Both the position numbers and the translations under genes were made by a program. From positions 1-33,495 of the forward strand of contig JAQWHT010000057.1 in assembly GCA_029249225.1 (NCBI GenBank): 33,495 bases of DNA. The letters run 5' to 3'. The notes below the pieces were generated by a model. The model saw nothing but the letters and a program-made list of their open reading frames with translations, ran no database searches and was not told where the DNA came from. Source of the stretch: Flavobacteriaceae bacterium. GTDB lineage: Bacteria; Bacteroidota; Bacteroidia; Flavobacteriales; Flavobacteriaceae. Shown here piece by piece: positions 19,801 through 27,238 of the stretch. Position 1 is the stretch's first letter. Each line of letters opens with the position of its first letter.

Positions 19801-20199
19801 ATTTTCTCCGCCTACAGCGATATAGATATCTAGAAAGCCATCTTTGTTGATGTCGATAAGACTTACACCCGAATACCATCTATCGTCTCCTTCAATTCCC
19901 GCTTCGTCACTTATGTCCTTAAATTTAAAATCTCCTTGATTTATGTAAAGTTTATTTGGCACCATATTTCCGGTAAAGAACAAATCTTCCAGACCATCGT
20001 TGTTAAAATCTCCTGCTGCAACTCCACCCCCTAAATACATATAGGGATAGGTAAAATAATTTCTTGTGTTGGTTTCATAAAGCTTGTTTACAAAATCAAT
20101 ATTGGTATTGTTAGAATTTAATTTTGAAAATTGTTTTACTTCAGTTTCACACGCAAAAGTGATAAACACCAAAATGAATAACCCAATTATCTGTTTCAT
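16891..20199 (-). CDS. FG-GAP/VCBS repeat lipoprotein with ASPIC/UnbV domain (CRTAC1-like)
   Basis: A 1102-residue surface or periplasmic lipoprotein (signal MKQIIGLFILVFITFAC, lipid Cys17). I count 14 acidic FG-GAP/VCBS-type repeats; 12 are of the DxNNDG or DxDxDG form (such as GDFNNDGLEDLFF and FDYDKDGDLDLYV) and two have decayed (DIDGDSWED, DFDKNATYD). These loops bind calcium and build beta-propeller blades. Between two repeat groups lies an ASPIC/UnbV domain (VGARIHLKASGNYQMQE, then VHFGLGTITELEEVIIEWPDG). Homologues are frequently encoded beside SusC/SusD and are sometimes mislabelled RNA-binding proteins. Here it is downstream of susD but separated from it by a perfect terminator. A role in ligand capture or adhesion is inference. 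Confidence 0.88.
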   Translation of the reverse strand: MKQIIGLFILVFITFACETEVKQFSKLNSNNTNIDFVNKLYETNTRNYFTYPYMYLGGGVAAGDFNNDGLEDLFFTGNMVPNKLYINQGDFKFKDISDEAGIEGDDRWYSGVSLIDINKDGFLDIYIAVGGENEPNNNVLYINNQDNTFTEKAEAYGIDDYGYSMHSTFFDYDKDGDLDLYVANYPPTSFKAPVDYYKYMIENHEDRDSDHLYRNDGDHFVDVTNESGISNFGLSLGVVASDFNNDGYPDVYISNDFNAPDFMYLNNGDGTFTNDILNSLQQTSFFGMGVDASDFNNDGWVDLFQLDMNAADNFRSKANMSSMNPEVFYQSVALGLHHQYMQNSLQLNQGNLNNSSPAFSNIARWSGVSSTDWSWGGLFADFDNDGWKDLYVTNGIRRDVNNKDFYNEHRAFFDKMENDPNYKNKEEEVKLLSYLEKMPSEKLSNYLFQNQQEDGFVNRNLEWGLDEKTFSNGVVYSDLDNDGDLDLVVNNLEDFASIYRNNNTNSNFIGFKLEGEDNQLPVGARIHLKASGNYQMQELNLSRGYLSSVSPRVHFGLGTITELEEVIIEWPDGRKSELKDYQMNTYNNVVYNENTSTAPTKKEVKPKAKQFETVVQKDAFIHKENPYDDFKDEVLLPHKNSTLGPALAVGDLNNDGKEDYVIGGAIAQATSLYIQQANGTFEKVDVPIFEKDKFYEDLGIQIFDADNDGDQDIYLASGGNEFKSDSQGYEDRFYENKGSLVFERNRSAIPDTRISGLEISVSDFDHDGDLDLFVGGRLSPKKYPYPSNSRILENQSTSGNIRFVDVTQEKNPMLTNIGLVTTSKWVDIDGDSWEDLVVAGEWMSIRFFKNNEGKSFNEVTEEIYLPDHRGWWYDIEKGDFDNDGDMDLIVGNLGLNYKYQASVEKPFRVYLNDFDKNATYDIVLSYKSDDTEYPVRGRQCSSEQMPAIKEKFKNYNSFAKASLEEIYSDKMLEESLKYEISSFSSIYLQNNDGKFTAKPLPFQAQFSNINAMVVKDVDLDGNLDVVLGGNLYNAEVETPRNDASYGLWLKGDGSNGFSAQEPRKTGLVIRGDVRNIKPIKVGDQTHLLVAKNNQSLQQIRIN

Positions 20200-20221
20200 A
20201 AATACAAATTTTATTAAAAAT

Positions 20222-20253
20222 AAAAAAACCCCGCAAATTTGCGGGGTTTTTTT
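20222..20253. terminator. Perfect palindromic rho-independent terminator between susD and the FG-GAP gene
   Basis: Seven A, the palindrome CCCCGCAAATTTGCGGGG, then seven T: a 32-nt perfect inverted repeat. It has a GC-rich stem and a U-tract in either direction. On the minus strand it lies 21 nt after the susD stop and 22 nt before the FG-GAP start, so it should end most susCD transcripts; leakage or a separate start would supply the downstream lipoproteins. Confidence 0.9.
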
Positions 20254-20274
20254 AAAAGTAAAAGACTCCTACAA

Positions 20275-22158
20275 TTAGTAACCCGGATTTTGGATTAAAG
20301 AGGGGTCACGATCAATTTCATTTTGTGGAATAGGCATGAAGTATACATGATCTCTCCATATTCTATTTTCAAAAACGATATCAGTCGGTCTGTACGTATA
20401 TTCAAAGTCAGCAGTACTCTTTCTATAGTTTGCTGGAGTCATTGAGCTACCTGCTTTTTGAGTCGCTTGTATCAATGTTTGTTGCACTTGCTTATCAAGA
20501 GAATAAGGACCTTCTAGCCAACGTTTCATCGCAAATAATCGATCATCTTCGTTAACTAATTCTTTATCGCGTTCTCTTTTATACAGCTCAACTAATGCAG
20601 CTCCAGATTCAGTAACTGCTGGTAATCCATTTCTATAACGAAGTTTATTTAACCAAGCTTTTGCATCACTTTCTTGTCCTAAATTAATACTAGCTTCAAC
20701 ATAATTTAAAAGTACTTCAGTATATCTTAAATAAGGCGCATCAACTTTCTGAAGGTTGTTTGGCCACGAAGCTGGCATATAAGGATCAGCAAACTTTTTA
20801 AAGTAGTACCCAGTTCTCGAACCGTTCCAGTCTTCAATGGGTCCTTGACGAGTATCGACACCGTTTACAATAGTTCCATCAGAGAATGTGTAGTATCCTG
20901 TTTGAAGTTCATTAAAGTTGTCAAACTTCGTTACATCACTGGTTCTTACTTTCCAGGGTGCACCATCAAACAACAGAGTAGAGTAAAAACGTGCTTCACG
21001 ATTTGAATAGGGATCCGCAGCATGATCTGGGTTGTTCCAATCAAATTCGGTACCGTCTGCTAAACTATACTTTGAAGCTAAGGCTTCCGTTGGAGTAGTA
21101 CCAGCCCACTCGTGATAACCATTAGGTCCGTGATAGAGGGCTACCATACCTGGTCCTTGCGACCAATCATCACCCCCTGGATAGGTTCTAGAACCGTATC
21201 CAAATCCTTCGATCATTCGTCCCCAGATAAAGTCTTGATTTTTGTCTCCTTGTAGCCAGATGTCTTCGTAATTCTGTTTAGCTTCCTCAAATGAAACAGG
21301 TGCAGCATAATCTAACTTGTACCCTGATGTAGCATCTAAAAGCGCTTTAGAAGCAGCTTTTGCGGCTTGCCAGCGTTGCTCTTGAGAACCTCCAGTATAT
21401 CCTATCAGTTCTTTATTACCAAAGGAAGATAATGTTGATACTCCACCTGACTTAGAAGGCTCATATAAATCACTCGCAGCATGAGTCAAAACTCTTGATT
21501 TTAGAGCATGAGCTGTTAACTTATGTGCTCTAGCTTTACTCGCTGGTGCATCTGCCAATAAGGAGATGGCCTGATCTAAATCAGACACTATTTGGTTTAC
21601 AGTTGCTTCAAAACTTGATCTTGGATTTTCAGCTTCACTGTCTAAGGTAAGAGGTTCAGTCAAAAGAACTATACCTCCATACTGTCTCATTAGCTGGCTG
21701 AAGAAATAGCCACGCATAAAATAGGCTTCTCCTAAAAGTCTTTTAGTTAAAGATGCATTTAATCCTCCCTCGTTTTCAGTCAACTTTTGGATTGCTATAT
21801 TGGCACTTCGCACGTAAGGATATAGTTGAGTCCAGCTCATCCATTGCATATCCATATATCCTCCTGAGGGATTCATTTTCCCTTCAGTATAGCCGTCAAC
21901 TCCTCGACCAGGATGCGTAAATACTGCTTGGTCTGTAAACGCATCTGTTGTTTCCTCCCGAGTAAGTGTTCCGGCCCAGGTCCCTTGGTATAAGTCAAGT
22001 ACTGCTGCCTCTGCTAGTTTGGTTGATGACCAAACATTAGACTCGGCAATTTCACTCAATGGCGTTGTGCTTAAAAAATCATCTTGGCAACTTATAAGTG
22101 CCGCAACAAACATAAATCCAACAGCAAATTTTGAAATAGTCTTCTTCATTTTTCTCAT
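20275..22158 (-). CDS. SusD/RagB-family nutrient-binding outer-membrane lipoprotein
   Basis: A SusD-type lipoprotein that caps its SusC partner and binds ligand at the cell surface. The lipoprotein signal ends ALISC (Cys24), followed by the family-typical QDDFLSTTPLSEI. Helical TPR-like segments (LLGEAYFMRGYFFSQLMRQYGGIVLLTEPLT), a PYLRYTEVLLNYVEA block and the C-terminal ending PIPQNEIDRDPSLIQNPGY are standard RagB/SusD features. The 627-residue length is somewhat above average, suggesting large surface loops. ATG 22149 (MKKTISK) is an alternative start. It starts 10 bp after susC. The ligand cannot be predicted by eye. Confidence 0.94.
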   Translation of the reverse strand: MRKMKKTISKFAVGFMFVAALISCQDDFLSTTPLSEIAESNVWSSTKLAEAAVLDLYQGTWAGTLTREETTDAFTDQAVFTHPGRGVDGYTEGKMNPSGGYMDMQWMSWTQLYPYVRSANIAIQKLTENEGGLNASLTKRLLGEAYFMRGYFFSQLMRQYGGIVLLTEPLTLDSEAENPRSSFEATVNQIVSDLDQAISLLADAPASKARAHKLTAHALKSRVLTHAASDLYEPSKSGGVSTLSSFGNKELIGYTGGSQEQRWQAAKAASKALLDATSGYKLDYAAPVSFEEAKQNYEDIWLQGDKNQDFIWGRMIEGFGYGSRTYPGGDDWSQGPGMVALYHGPNGYHEWAGTTPTEALASKYSLADGTEFDWNNPDHAADPYSNREARFYSTLLFDGAPWKVRTSDVTKFDNFNELQTGYYTFSDGTIVNGVDTRQGPIEDWNGSRTGYYFKKFADPYMPASWPNNLQKVDAPYLRYTEVLLNYVEASINLGQESDAKAWLNKLRYRNGLPAVTESGAALVELYKRERDKELVNEDDRLFAMKRWLEGPYSLDKQVQQTLIQATQKAGSSMTPANYRKSTADFEYTYRPTDIVFENRIWRDHVYFMPIPQNEIDRDPSLIQNPGY

Positions 22159-22168
22159 GTTTATATAA

Positions 22169-25100
22169 TTAAAAAGTAATTTGTATTCCGGTTATTATTG
22201 TTTTTAGTAGTGGGTAAGCACCTCCATTATTAACAGATCCTCCCCCAGCTGCTCTAGTGTTGTTAATATTAACTCCACTTTGGATAACTTCAGGATCAAA
22301 TGGGAAATCCGTTATCGTTATTAAGTTAGTTCCAGTAACTGAAAGCCTTATGCTATCAGCATTAATTCGGCTTGTAATAGAGTCACTAAAATTATATCCT
22401 AACTCTAAAGTTTTTAGTCTTAAAAAATCACGTGTGATTAAAGCATAATCAGTTTGTCCCGAATACCACTGGTCACCTCTGTCAGCTAGACGTGGAGCAG
22501 GAGCGTTTGGATTATCTAAAGACCATGCACGATCAAATACATCACGTTGGACATTTGCAAGCGTACCTGACATAAAACTCCATTCGTAAGAGTTATATCC
22601 TCCTGCTGCACCATTCCAGTACATATTAAAGTCAAAATTCTTGAAGGACATCGCAGTGTTAAAACCAAACTGAGTGTCTGCAAAAGTGCTCCCTCCAACT
22701 CGTGTTCTGTCAGCAGGTGTAATTTTACCATCTCCGTTAATATCAACTACTTTAGCATCACCAGGCTTAAGAAGAGGAGCAATAGCGCTGTAATCTAAGC
22801 TTTCAGAGTCAATATCTGATTGAGAACGAAAAACACCATCAAATTCGTATCGAAGTGGTCTTCCAAGTTCCCCTCCAGTTTCTCTTTGCCAAGGTCTGTC
22901 AGCTAAATCCGGTTCATCCACAAATAGTAATTTATTATTTGAGTCACTCACATTAAAAGTAAAATTATAAGTCAAACCTGAGTTTGTTTCACCATTAAAT
23001 CCTGCAGTTACCTCTAGACCCTTATTTTCAAATTCACCAATATTCTGGGCTGGAGGAGTAATACCACTGTATGATGGTAGCGTTTTGTTGGGTAATGTTA
23101 AAATATCTTTTCTCAAATTACTAAAATACTCAAAACCAAAAGATAATCTGTTATTTAAAGTTTTTAAATCAATTCCAATATTTGATGAGGTTTGCGTCTC
23201 CCAAGTAACGTTAGGATTGGGAACCTTTGTCTCAAACGCAGTTGTGACAACATCACCTAAACTTGTTGCAGAAAATCCATAAGAAGCAAGGAACTGGAAT
23301 GCAGCAACATTATCATTACCTAATTGTCCCCAAGAACCTCTAAGCTTCGCATAATCTAAAAAGCTAACAGAATCAAAAAAACTTTCTTCAGATAATACCC
23401 AACCTACTGAAGCTCCAGGAAAGACCCCATAACGTGTAGCTTCAGGGAATAAGTATGAGCCATCATAAGTAACAACAGCTTCTAAAAGATATTTTTCTTT
23501 ATAGTTATAGTTCAAACGACCATAGTAATGAATACGAGCAATTTGATTTCCAGTACCCTGACTGAACTGTCCGTCTTGGCCACCAAAGCTCAACTGATCT
23601 AAATCATTTGAAAGAAAGAAACGTTTAAAAGCTCTCATAAAGCTTAATTCAGATTGCTCTCTCGTAATCCCTCCTAAAATTTTGAAATAATTGTCACCAA
23701 AATCTTTTTCATATGATGCATTAAATATTGCAGTAATGTCTGTCCTTGTAGTATGATCCTGTCTTAAACTTGGATCTCCAGGACCACGATCTGCAGCAGT
23801 TAAACCCGATGAATCTTTATTTATACCATCCCAAGTATATAATTGCCAAGGACGTTGCCATAATTTTTGGCTAAAATTCATTTTATCATAGGAAACAATT
23901 CCCTTAATCAAAAGTCCCTCGACACCTGGCACATCAAAATTGATTCCGATATTACTTTGGACAAAATTCGTGCTTCGGTTGTTGTAACCTGGTTCATCTG
24001 TTACTCGAATTGCTGGGTTGTTACCATTTTCAATATCAGGACCGTACTCTCCAGTAGGCCAGTAGGCAGGGAACCAAGGGTATTGACGTACTAAATCGTT
24101 AAATACGTTTGAGGGTGCATTAGTCGAAGTTAAATTTTCTTCTTGTCTTGAGTATAATCCAACATCAACACTTAGAAAGTCATTGATTTTAGCATCAAGG
24201 TTTAAACGAAGATCATATTGGGTAAATCCCTTGGGTGAATTTTTGAAATTCACGTCCTGTCGTAAGTATCCAGCAGAGGCTAAATAATTTACATTTTCAT
24301 CTCCGCCAGTGATTTGAACGTTCTGTCTTGTTGTGGGTGCATTTCTTCTTTGCACTTCTTCCATCCAATCTGTATCTGGGTAATTCCAAAGATCTGTTCC
24401 TGCAGCTGTATTTTGAATACGATCTGTAGAATATGTTGGGTTTAAAATCTCTCCATTTGGTCGAGTAAAAGGCAACCCTCTAACTGAGTTTGCTGCTTGC
24501 CATTCACCTACAGGTAATTTGTAAACATTTAGTACGTTTACTAAGTCCATATATTCAGCGCCAGTTAACATATCTGGTGTTGTTGTAAAATTTTGCCAAC
24601 CATAGTTTGAGGTAATTTTTACTTTAGCGTTGCCTTCTTTCCCTCTTTTTGTTGTGATTAGTATAACACCATTTGCAGCACGAGCTCCATAGATTGCTGC
24701 AGAAGCATCTTTCAGTACAGAAATACTTTCTATGTCAGCTGGATTTATTCTGGCAAGGCCACCTGCTCGATCAGGTATCCCATCTATTACTATAAGTGCT
24801 GATGAATTGTTAAAAGTATTAGTACCTCTAACTCGTATTGCAGGATTATCTGCTCCAGGAGCGCCATTACCGGTATCAATAAAAAGACCAGCAACTTTCC
24901 CTGCTAAAGCAGTACCTAAGTTGGGTGAGGATGATTTTTCTAGCGCTTCGCCACCAATTGCGGCTACAGAACCTGTAAGAGTTGCTTTTCTTTGCGTACC
25001 ATAACCAGTAACAACAATTTCATCAAGCTCGTTAGCACTCTCAGATAAAGCCACGTCAAAAGAGTCGGCACCTGCTGATAGTTCTTGAGTTTCAAAACCG

Positions 25101-25324
25101 ATGTAAGAAAACACAATAGTTGCATCACTACTGGAAACAATTAGTGAGTAATTCCCGTCAAAATCCGTTACTGTACCATTTGAGGTACCTTTCTCCACGA
25201 CAGTTACTCCAGGAAGTGGCTCTGATCCGTCAGTGACATTTCCTGAGGCAGTAATTTGTGCATAAGCAAAATTACCAATTATCATAGATAATAGTAAATA
25301 AAATAATTTCAATTTTTGTTTCAT
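22169..25324 (-). CDS. SusC/RagA-family TonB-dependent outer-membrane transporter
   Basis: A 1051-residue TonB-dependent transporter. It has a signal peptide (1-22, ending AYAQ), then an N-terminal carboxypeptidase-regulatory-like domain (about 24-96; SGNVTDGSEPLPGVTVVEKG, then FSYIGFETQE). A TonB-box region DEIVVTGYG (101-109) follows, then a plug domain with RVRGTNTFNNSSALIVIDGIP, DIESISVLKDASAAIYGARA and NGVILITTKRG. The 22-strand barrel ends in aromatic Phe. This is the full SusC layout, with no signalling (STN) domain, so it is not an anti-sigma-coupled type. It is divergent from the LytTR regulator (225 bp) and followed by susD after 10 bp. Confidence 0.95.
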   Translation of the reverse strand: MKQKLKLFYLLLSMIIGNFAYAQITASGNVTDGSEPLPGVTVVEKGTSNGTVTDFDGNYSLIVSSSDATIVFSYIGFETQELSAGADSFDVALSESANELDEIVVTGYGTQRKATLTGSVAAIGGEALEKSSSPNLGTALAGKVAGLFIDTGNGAPGADNPAIRVRGTNTFNNSSALIVIDGIPDRAGGLARINPADIESISVLKDASAAIYGARAANGVILITTKRGKEGNAKVKITSNYGWQNFTTTPDMLTGAEYMDLVNVLNVYKLPVGEWQAANSVRGLPFTRPNGEILNPTYSTDRIQNTAAGTDLWNYPDTDWMEEVQRRNAPTTRQNVQITGGDENVNYLASAGYLRQDVNFKNSPKGFTQYDLRLNLDAKINDFLSVDVGLYSRQEENLTSTNAPSNVFNDLVRQYPWFPAYWPTGEYGPDIENGNNPAIRVTDEPGYNNRSTNFVQSNIGINFDVPGVEGLLIKGIVSYDKMNFSQKLWQRPWQLYTWDGINKDSSGLTAADRGPGDPSLRQDHTTRTDITAIFNASYEKDFGDNYFKILGGITREQSELSFMRAFKRFFLSNDLDQLSFGGQDGQFSQGTGNQIARIHYYGRLNYNYKEKYLLEAVVTYDGSYLFPEATRYGVFPGASVGWVLSEESFFDSVSFLDYAKLRGSWGQLGNDNVAAFQFLASYGFSATSLGDVVTTAFETKVPNPNVTWETQTSSNIGIDLKTLNNRLSFGFEYFSNLRKDILTLPNKTLPSYSGITPPAQNIGEFENKGLEVTAGFNGETNSGLTYNFTFNVSDSNNKLLFVDEPDLADRPWQRETGGELGRPLRYEFDGVFRSQSDIDSESLDYSAIAPLLKPGDAKVVDINGDGKITPADRTRVGGSTFADTQFGFNTAMSFKNFDFNMYWNGAAGGYNSYEWSFMSGTLANVQRDVFDRAWSLDNPNAPAPRLADRGDQWYSGQTDYALITRDFLRLKTLELGYNFSDSITSRINADSIRLSVTGTNLITITDFPFDPEVIQSGVNINNTRAAGGGSVNNGGAYPLLKTIITGIQITF

Positions 25325-25549
25325 TTGTTTAATATTTGGTTATAAAGTATTTTTCAGAAACAATAAAACTCATCAAACACTACTTTCAATTTAAATTCCA
25401 TTTTGGTTTTATTATTTTCTTATTACATAAATATATAAATCATTTAACATTTTATTTTGAAAAAATAGATAAAAGAGTTATTTAGGATACAAAATAATTT
25501 TTTCTGTATACAAAAATATTATACATTTAAAAATTAATATCATTTTTTC
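25325..25549. promoter_or_regulatory. Divergent intergenic region between susC and the LytTR regulator
   Basis: This 225-bp, strongly AT-rich gap must hold the promoters for susC (minus) and the regulator gene (plus). No full TAnnTTTG box is visible in either direction. A partial susC candidate is TTTG followed by TACTTTAT on the minus strand. An inverted repeat GTATA-N9-TATAC lies at 25506-25524, 26 nt before the regulator start. LytTR proteins bind pairs of short direct repeats, but none could be identified with confidence by eye. Confidence 0.4.
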
Positions 25550-27094
25550 ATGAAGTTTTATCAAATCCTTATTGTATTTACATTTTGCCTGCAAATTAAT
25601 ATTTATTCCCAAGAAAAAAATAATATTAATAATAATATTGAATATTTTACCTTTTTATTTCAACTTAAAGATTCTGTAAGCACTCTCCCCTATCAGTTAA
25701 AATTACCAGGGGTTTTTAAAAATTTTTCTTCTTCTTTTGAAACGGGTTTATTTTCCTTTGAGAAAACATTTTACCTGACAAATAATACTTTCGATTATAC
25801 TCTAGTCATCGAAGGTGGATTTCATGATCAAGGTATGATTCTTTTAAACGATCAGTTTTTAAATAACACTATACACAGGAGTAAAAATAGAATTGAAGTC
25901 AAGCTTCCAGCCGAATTTCTTATCAAGGGGATCAATAAAATCTCATTTCTTATAGTAAGTCATTCTGAGTATGGCACCTTTGAGAATGATATTTATCTTG
26001 TTAATGATCATGATAAAGTTTTTTTAAATGGCATTTGGGATGTTATTTCATTTCAAAAAAATAAAAATAATTTTGTTAGAAAACCAACCCAAGGTTTTGA
26101 TTTGCTACAATTTGTTGATTTAAAAACAGAAAAATACTCTTCAATTAGTTACAATGATGAAAATTGGCCTAAAACTAACTTTCCAGTTTCTATCGAAAAA
26201 TTGTTTGATGATATGGAGTTAGATGGTGTTTTTTGCTTTAGAAAAAAAATTGTACTTGATCAAATCCCTAAAGAAAATTACACCTTGACTATTCCGAAAG
26301 GAATAGATGATTTTGATCAGTTTTATGTTAATGGAAAATTAGTAGCTACAACGGATTGTTTTTATTGTGAAAGGAAATATGTTATTCCCAAAGAATATTT
26401 GAGTATTGAAAATAATTTTACATTCTTTTTGATTGATAAACACGGTCCAGGAGGGGTGGCTGATAAAGTATCATTATACAATACTTTAGATTCAGTTGAT
26501 ATCTCAGGCGAGTGGTCCTATAAGAAATTGATGGAAATGCAAATGCTCGTCACTGTCAAAAATGTAGATAATTCAAAATCGTTTTTCAAAAAATCTAACT
26601 TTAGTTTTTTAAATCTCGATGGAGATGAATTGATTTTTGAAAATTTATTAATTGAAGATGTGGATGGTAGTAATTATTTGATTTTTATAATATCCTTATT
26701 TTTGTTATTATTGGTCTTGCTTTATCTTTTTTTGAGGAATAGAACAACAAAAAAACCAATTCAAAAAGAAGAATTAAAAGATGAGATTAAGCATTTATTT
26801 ATTCGCTCCGACAGAGCAGATCATAAGGTCTTGTTCAGTGAAATTCTTCTAATAGAAGGGAAAAAAGATTATGTCAAGGTGAGTCTATTAAATAAATCCT
26901 ATCTAGTTAGGAAAAATTTAAAAACATTTTTAAGTGAATTGCCTGAATCAAAATTTGTTAGAATAAGTAAGTCAGTCGCTTTGAATACAGAACAGATAGA
27001 AAAAATAGATAAAAACATGCTATTTGTGAAATCAGGAAACTATTATATAATCGGAAAAAAATATAATCAAGCAATTAAGGAATTATTAAAATAA
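25550..27094 (+). CDS. Membrane-tethered LytTR transcription regulator with periplasmic jelly-roll sensor domains
   Basis: The signal sequence (1-20, ending NIYSQ) is followed by about 350 periplasmic residues with two galactose-binding-like beta-sandwich regions. The first is about 45-160 (FSFEKTFYLTN...GMILLNDQFL). The second is about 190-310 (GVFCFRKKIVLD, IDDFDQFYVNGKLVAT, RKYVIPKEYLSI), like the jelly-roll parts of sialate O-acetylesterases and GH2 enzymes, but without any catalytic domain. One transmembrane helix follows at 376-395 (YLIFIISLFLLLLVLLYLFL) with a basic RNRTTKK on the cytoplasmic side. A C-terminal LytTR DNA-binding domain spans about 424-514 (LIEGKKDYVKVSL, KFVRISKSVALN). 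No receiver or kinase domain is present. It is divergent from susC and upstream of the oxidoreductase set, so it probably controls one or both. Confidence 0.85.
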   Translation: MKFYQILIVFTFCLQINIYSQEKNNINNNIEYFTFLFQLKDSVSTLPYQLKLPGVFKNFSSSFETGLFSFEKTFYLTNNTFDYTLVIEGGFHDQGMILLNDQFLNNTIHRSKNRIEVKLPAEFLIKGINKISFLIVSHSEYGTFENDIYLVNDHDKVFLNGIWDVISFQKNKNNFVRKPTQGFDLLQFVDLKTEKYSSISYNDENWPKTNFPVSIEKLFDDMELDGVFCFRKKIVLDQIPKENYTLTIPKGIDDFDQFYVNGKLVATTDCFYCERKYVIPKEYLSIENNFTFFLIDKHGPGGVADKVSLYNTLDSVDISGEWSYKKLMEMQMLVTVKNVDNSKSFFKKSNFSFLNLDGDELIFENLLIEDVDGSNYLIFIISLFLLLLVLLYLFLRNRTTKKPIQKEELKDEIKHLFIRSDRADHKVLFSEILLIEGKKDYVKVSLLNKSYLVRKNLKTFLSELPESKFVRISKSVALNTEQIEKIDKNMLFVKSGNYYIIGKKYNQAIKELLK

Positions 27095-27207
27095 TTTAGT
27101 TTAACATTAATTTTATATATAAAAAATTATGTATTCTAGACATTTGGCTACATTAAAGTATTTTAAACACTAAATAATAAGTTATTAATTATTAATTTAA
27201 AATTGTG

Positions 27208-27236
27208 AATTTTTAATTTAAATTAAATTTAAAAAG
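27208..27236. repeat. AT-only imperfect palindrome upstream of the SUMF1-like gene
   Basis: The last 30 nt before the TTG start form an imperfect inverted repeat of TTTTTAATTTAAATT-type sequence around a central AATTTAAATT. In a 144-bp AT-rich gap this may be an operator, an AT-rich promoter upstream element or chance. No consensus promoter was found between the regulator and this gene, so read-through from the regulator is possible. Confidence 0.25.
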
Positions 27237-27238
27237 TC

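Noticed and set aside
27095-27238. LytTR direct-repeat sites shared between this gap and 25325-25549.
   Set aside because: Short AT-rich similarities (ACATTAA/ACATTTAA types) occur, but they are no better than expected in such AT-rich sequence.
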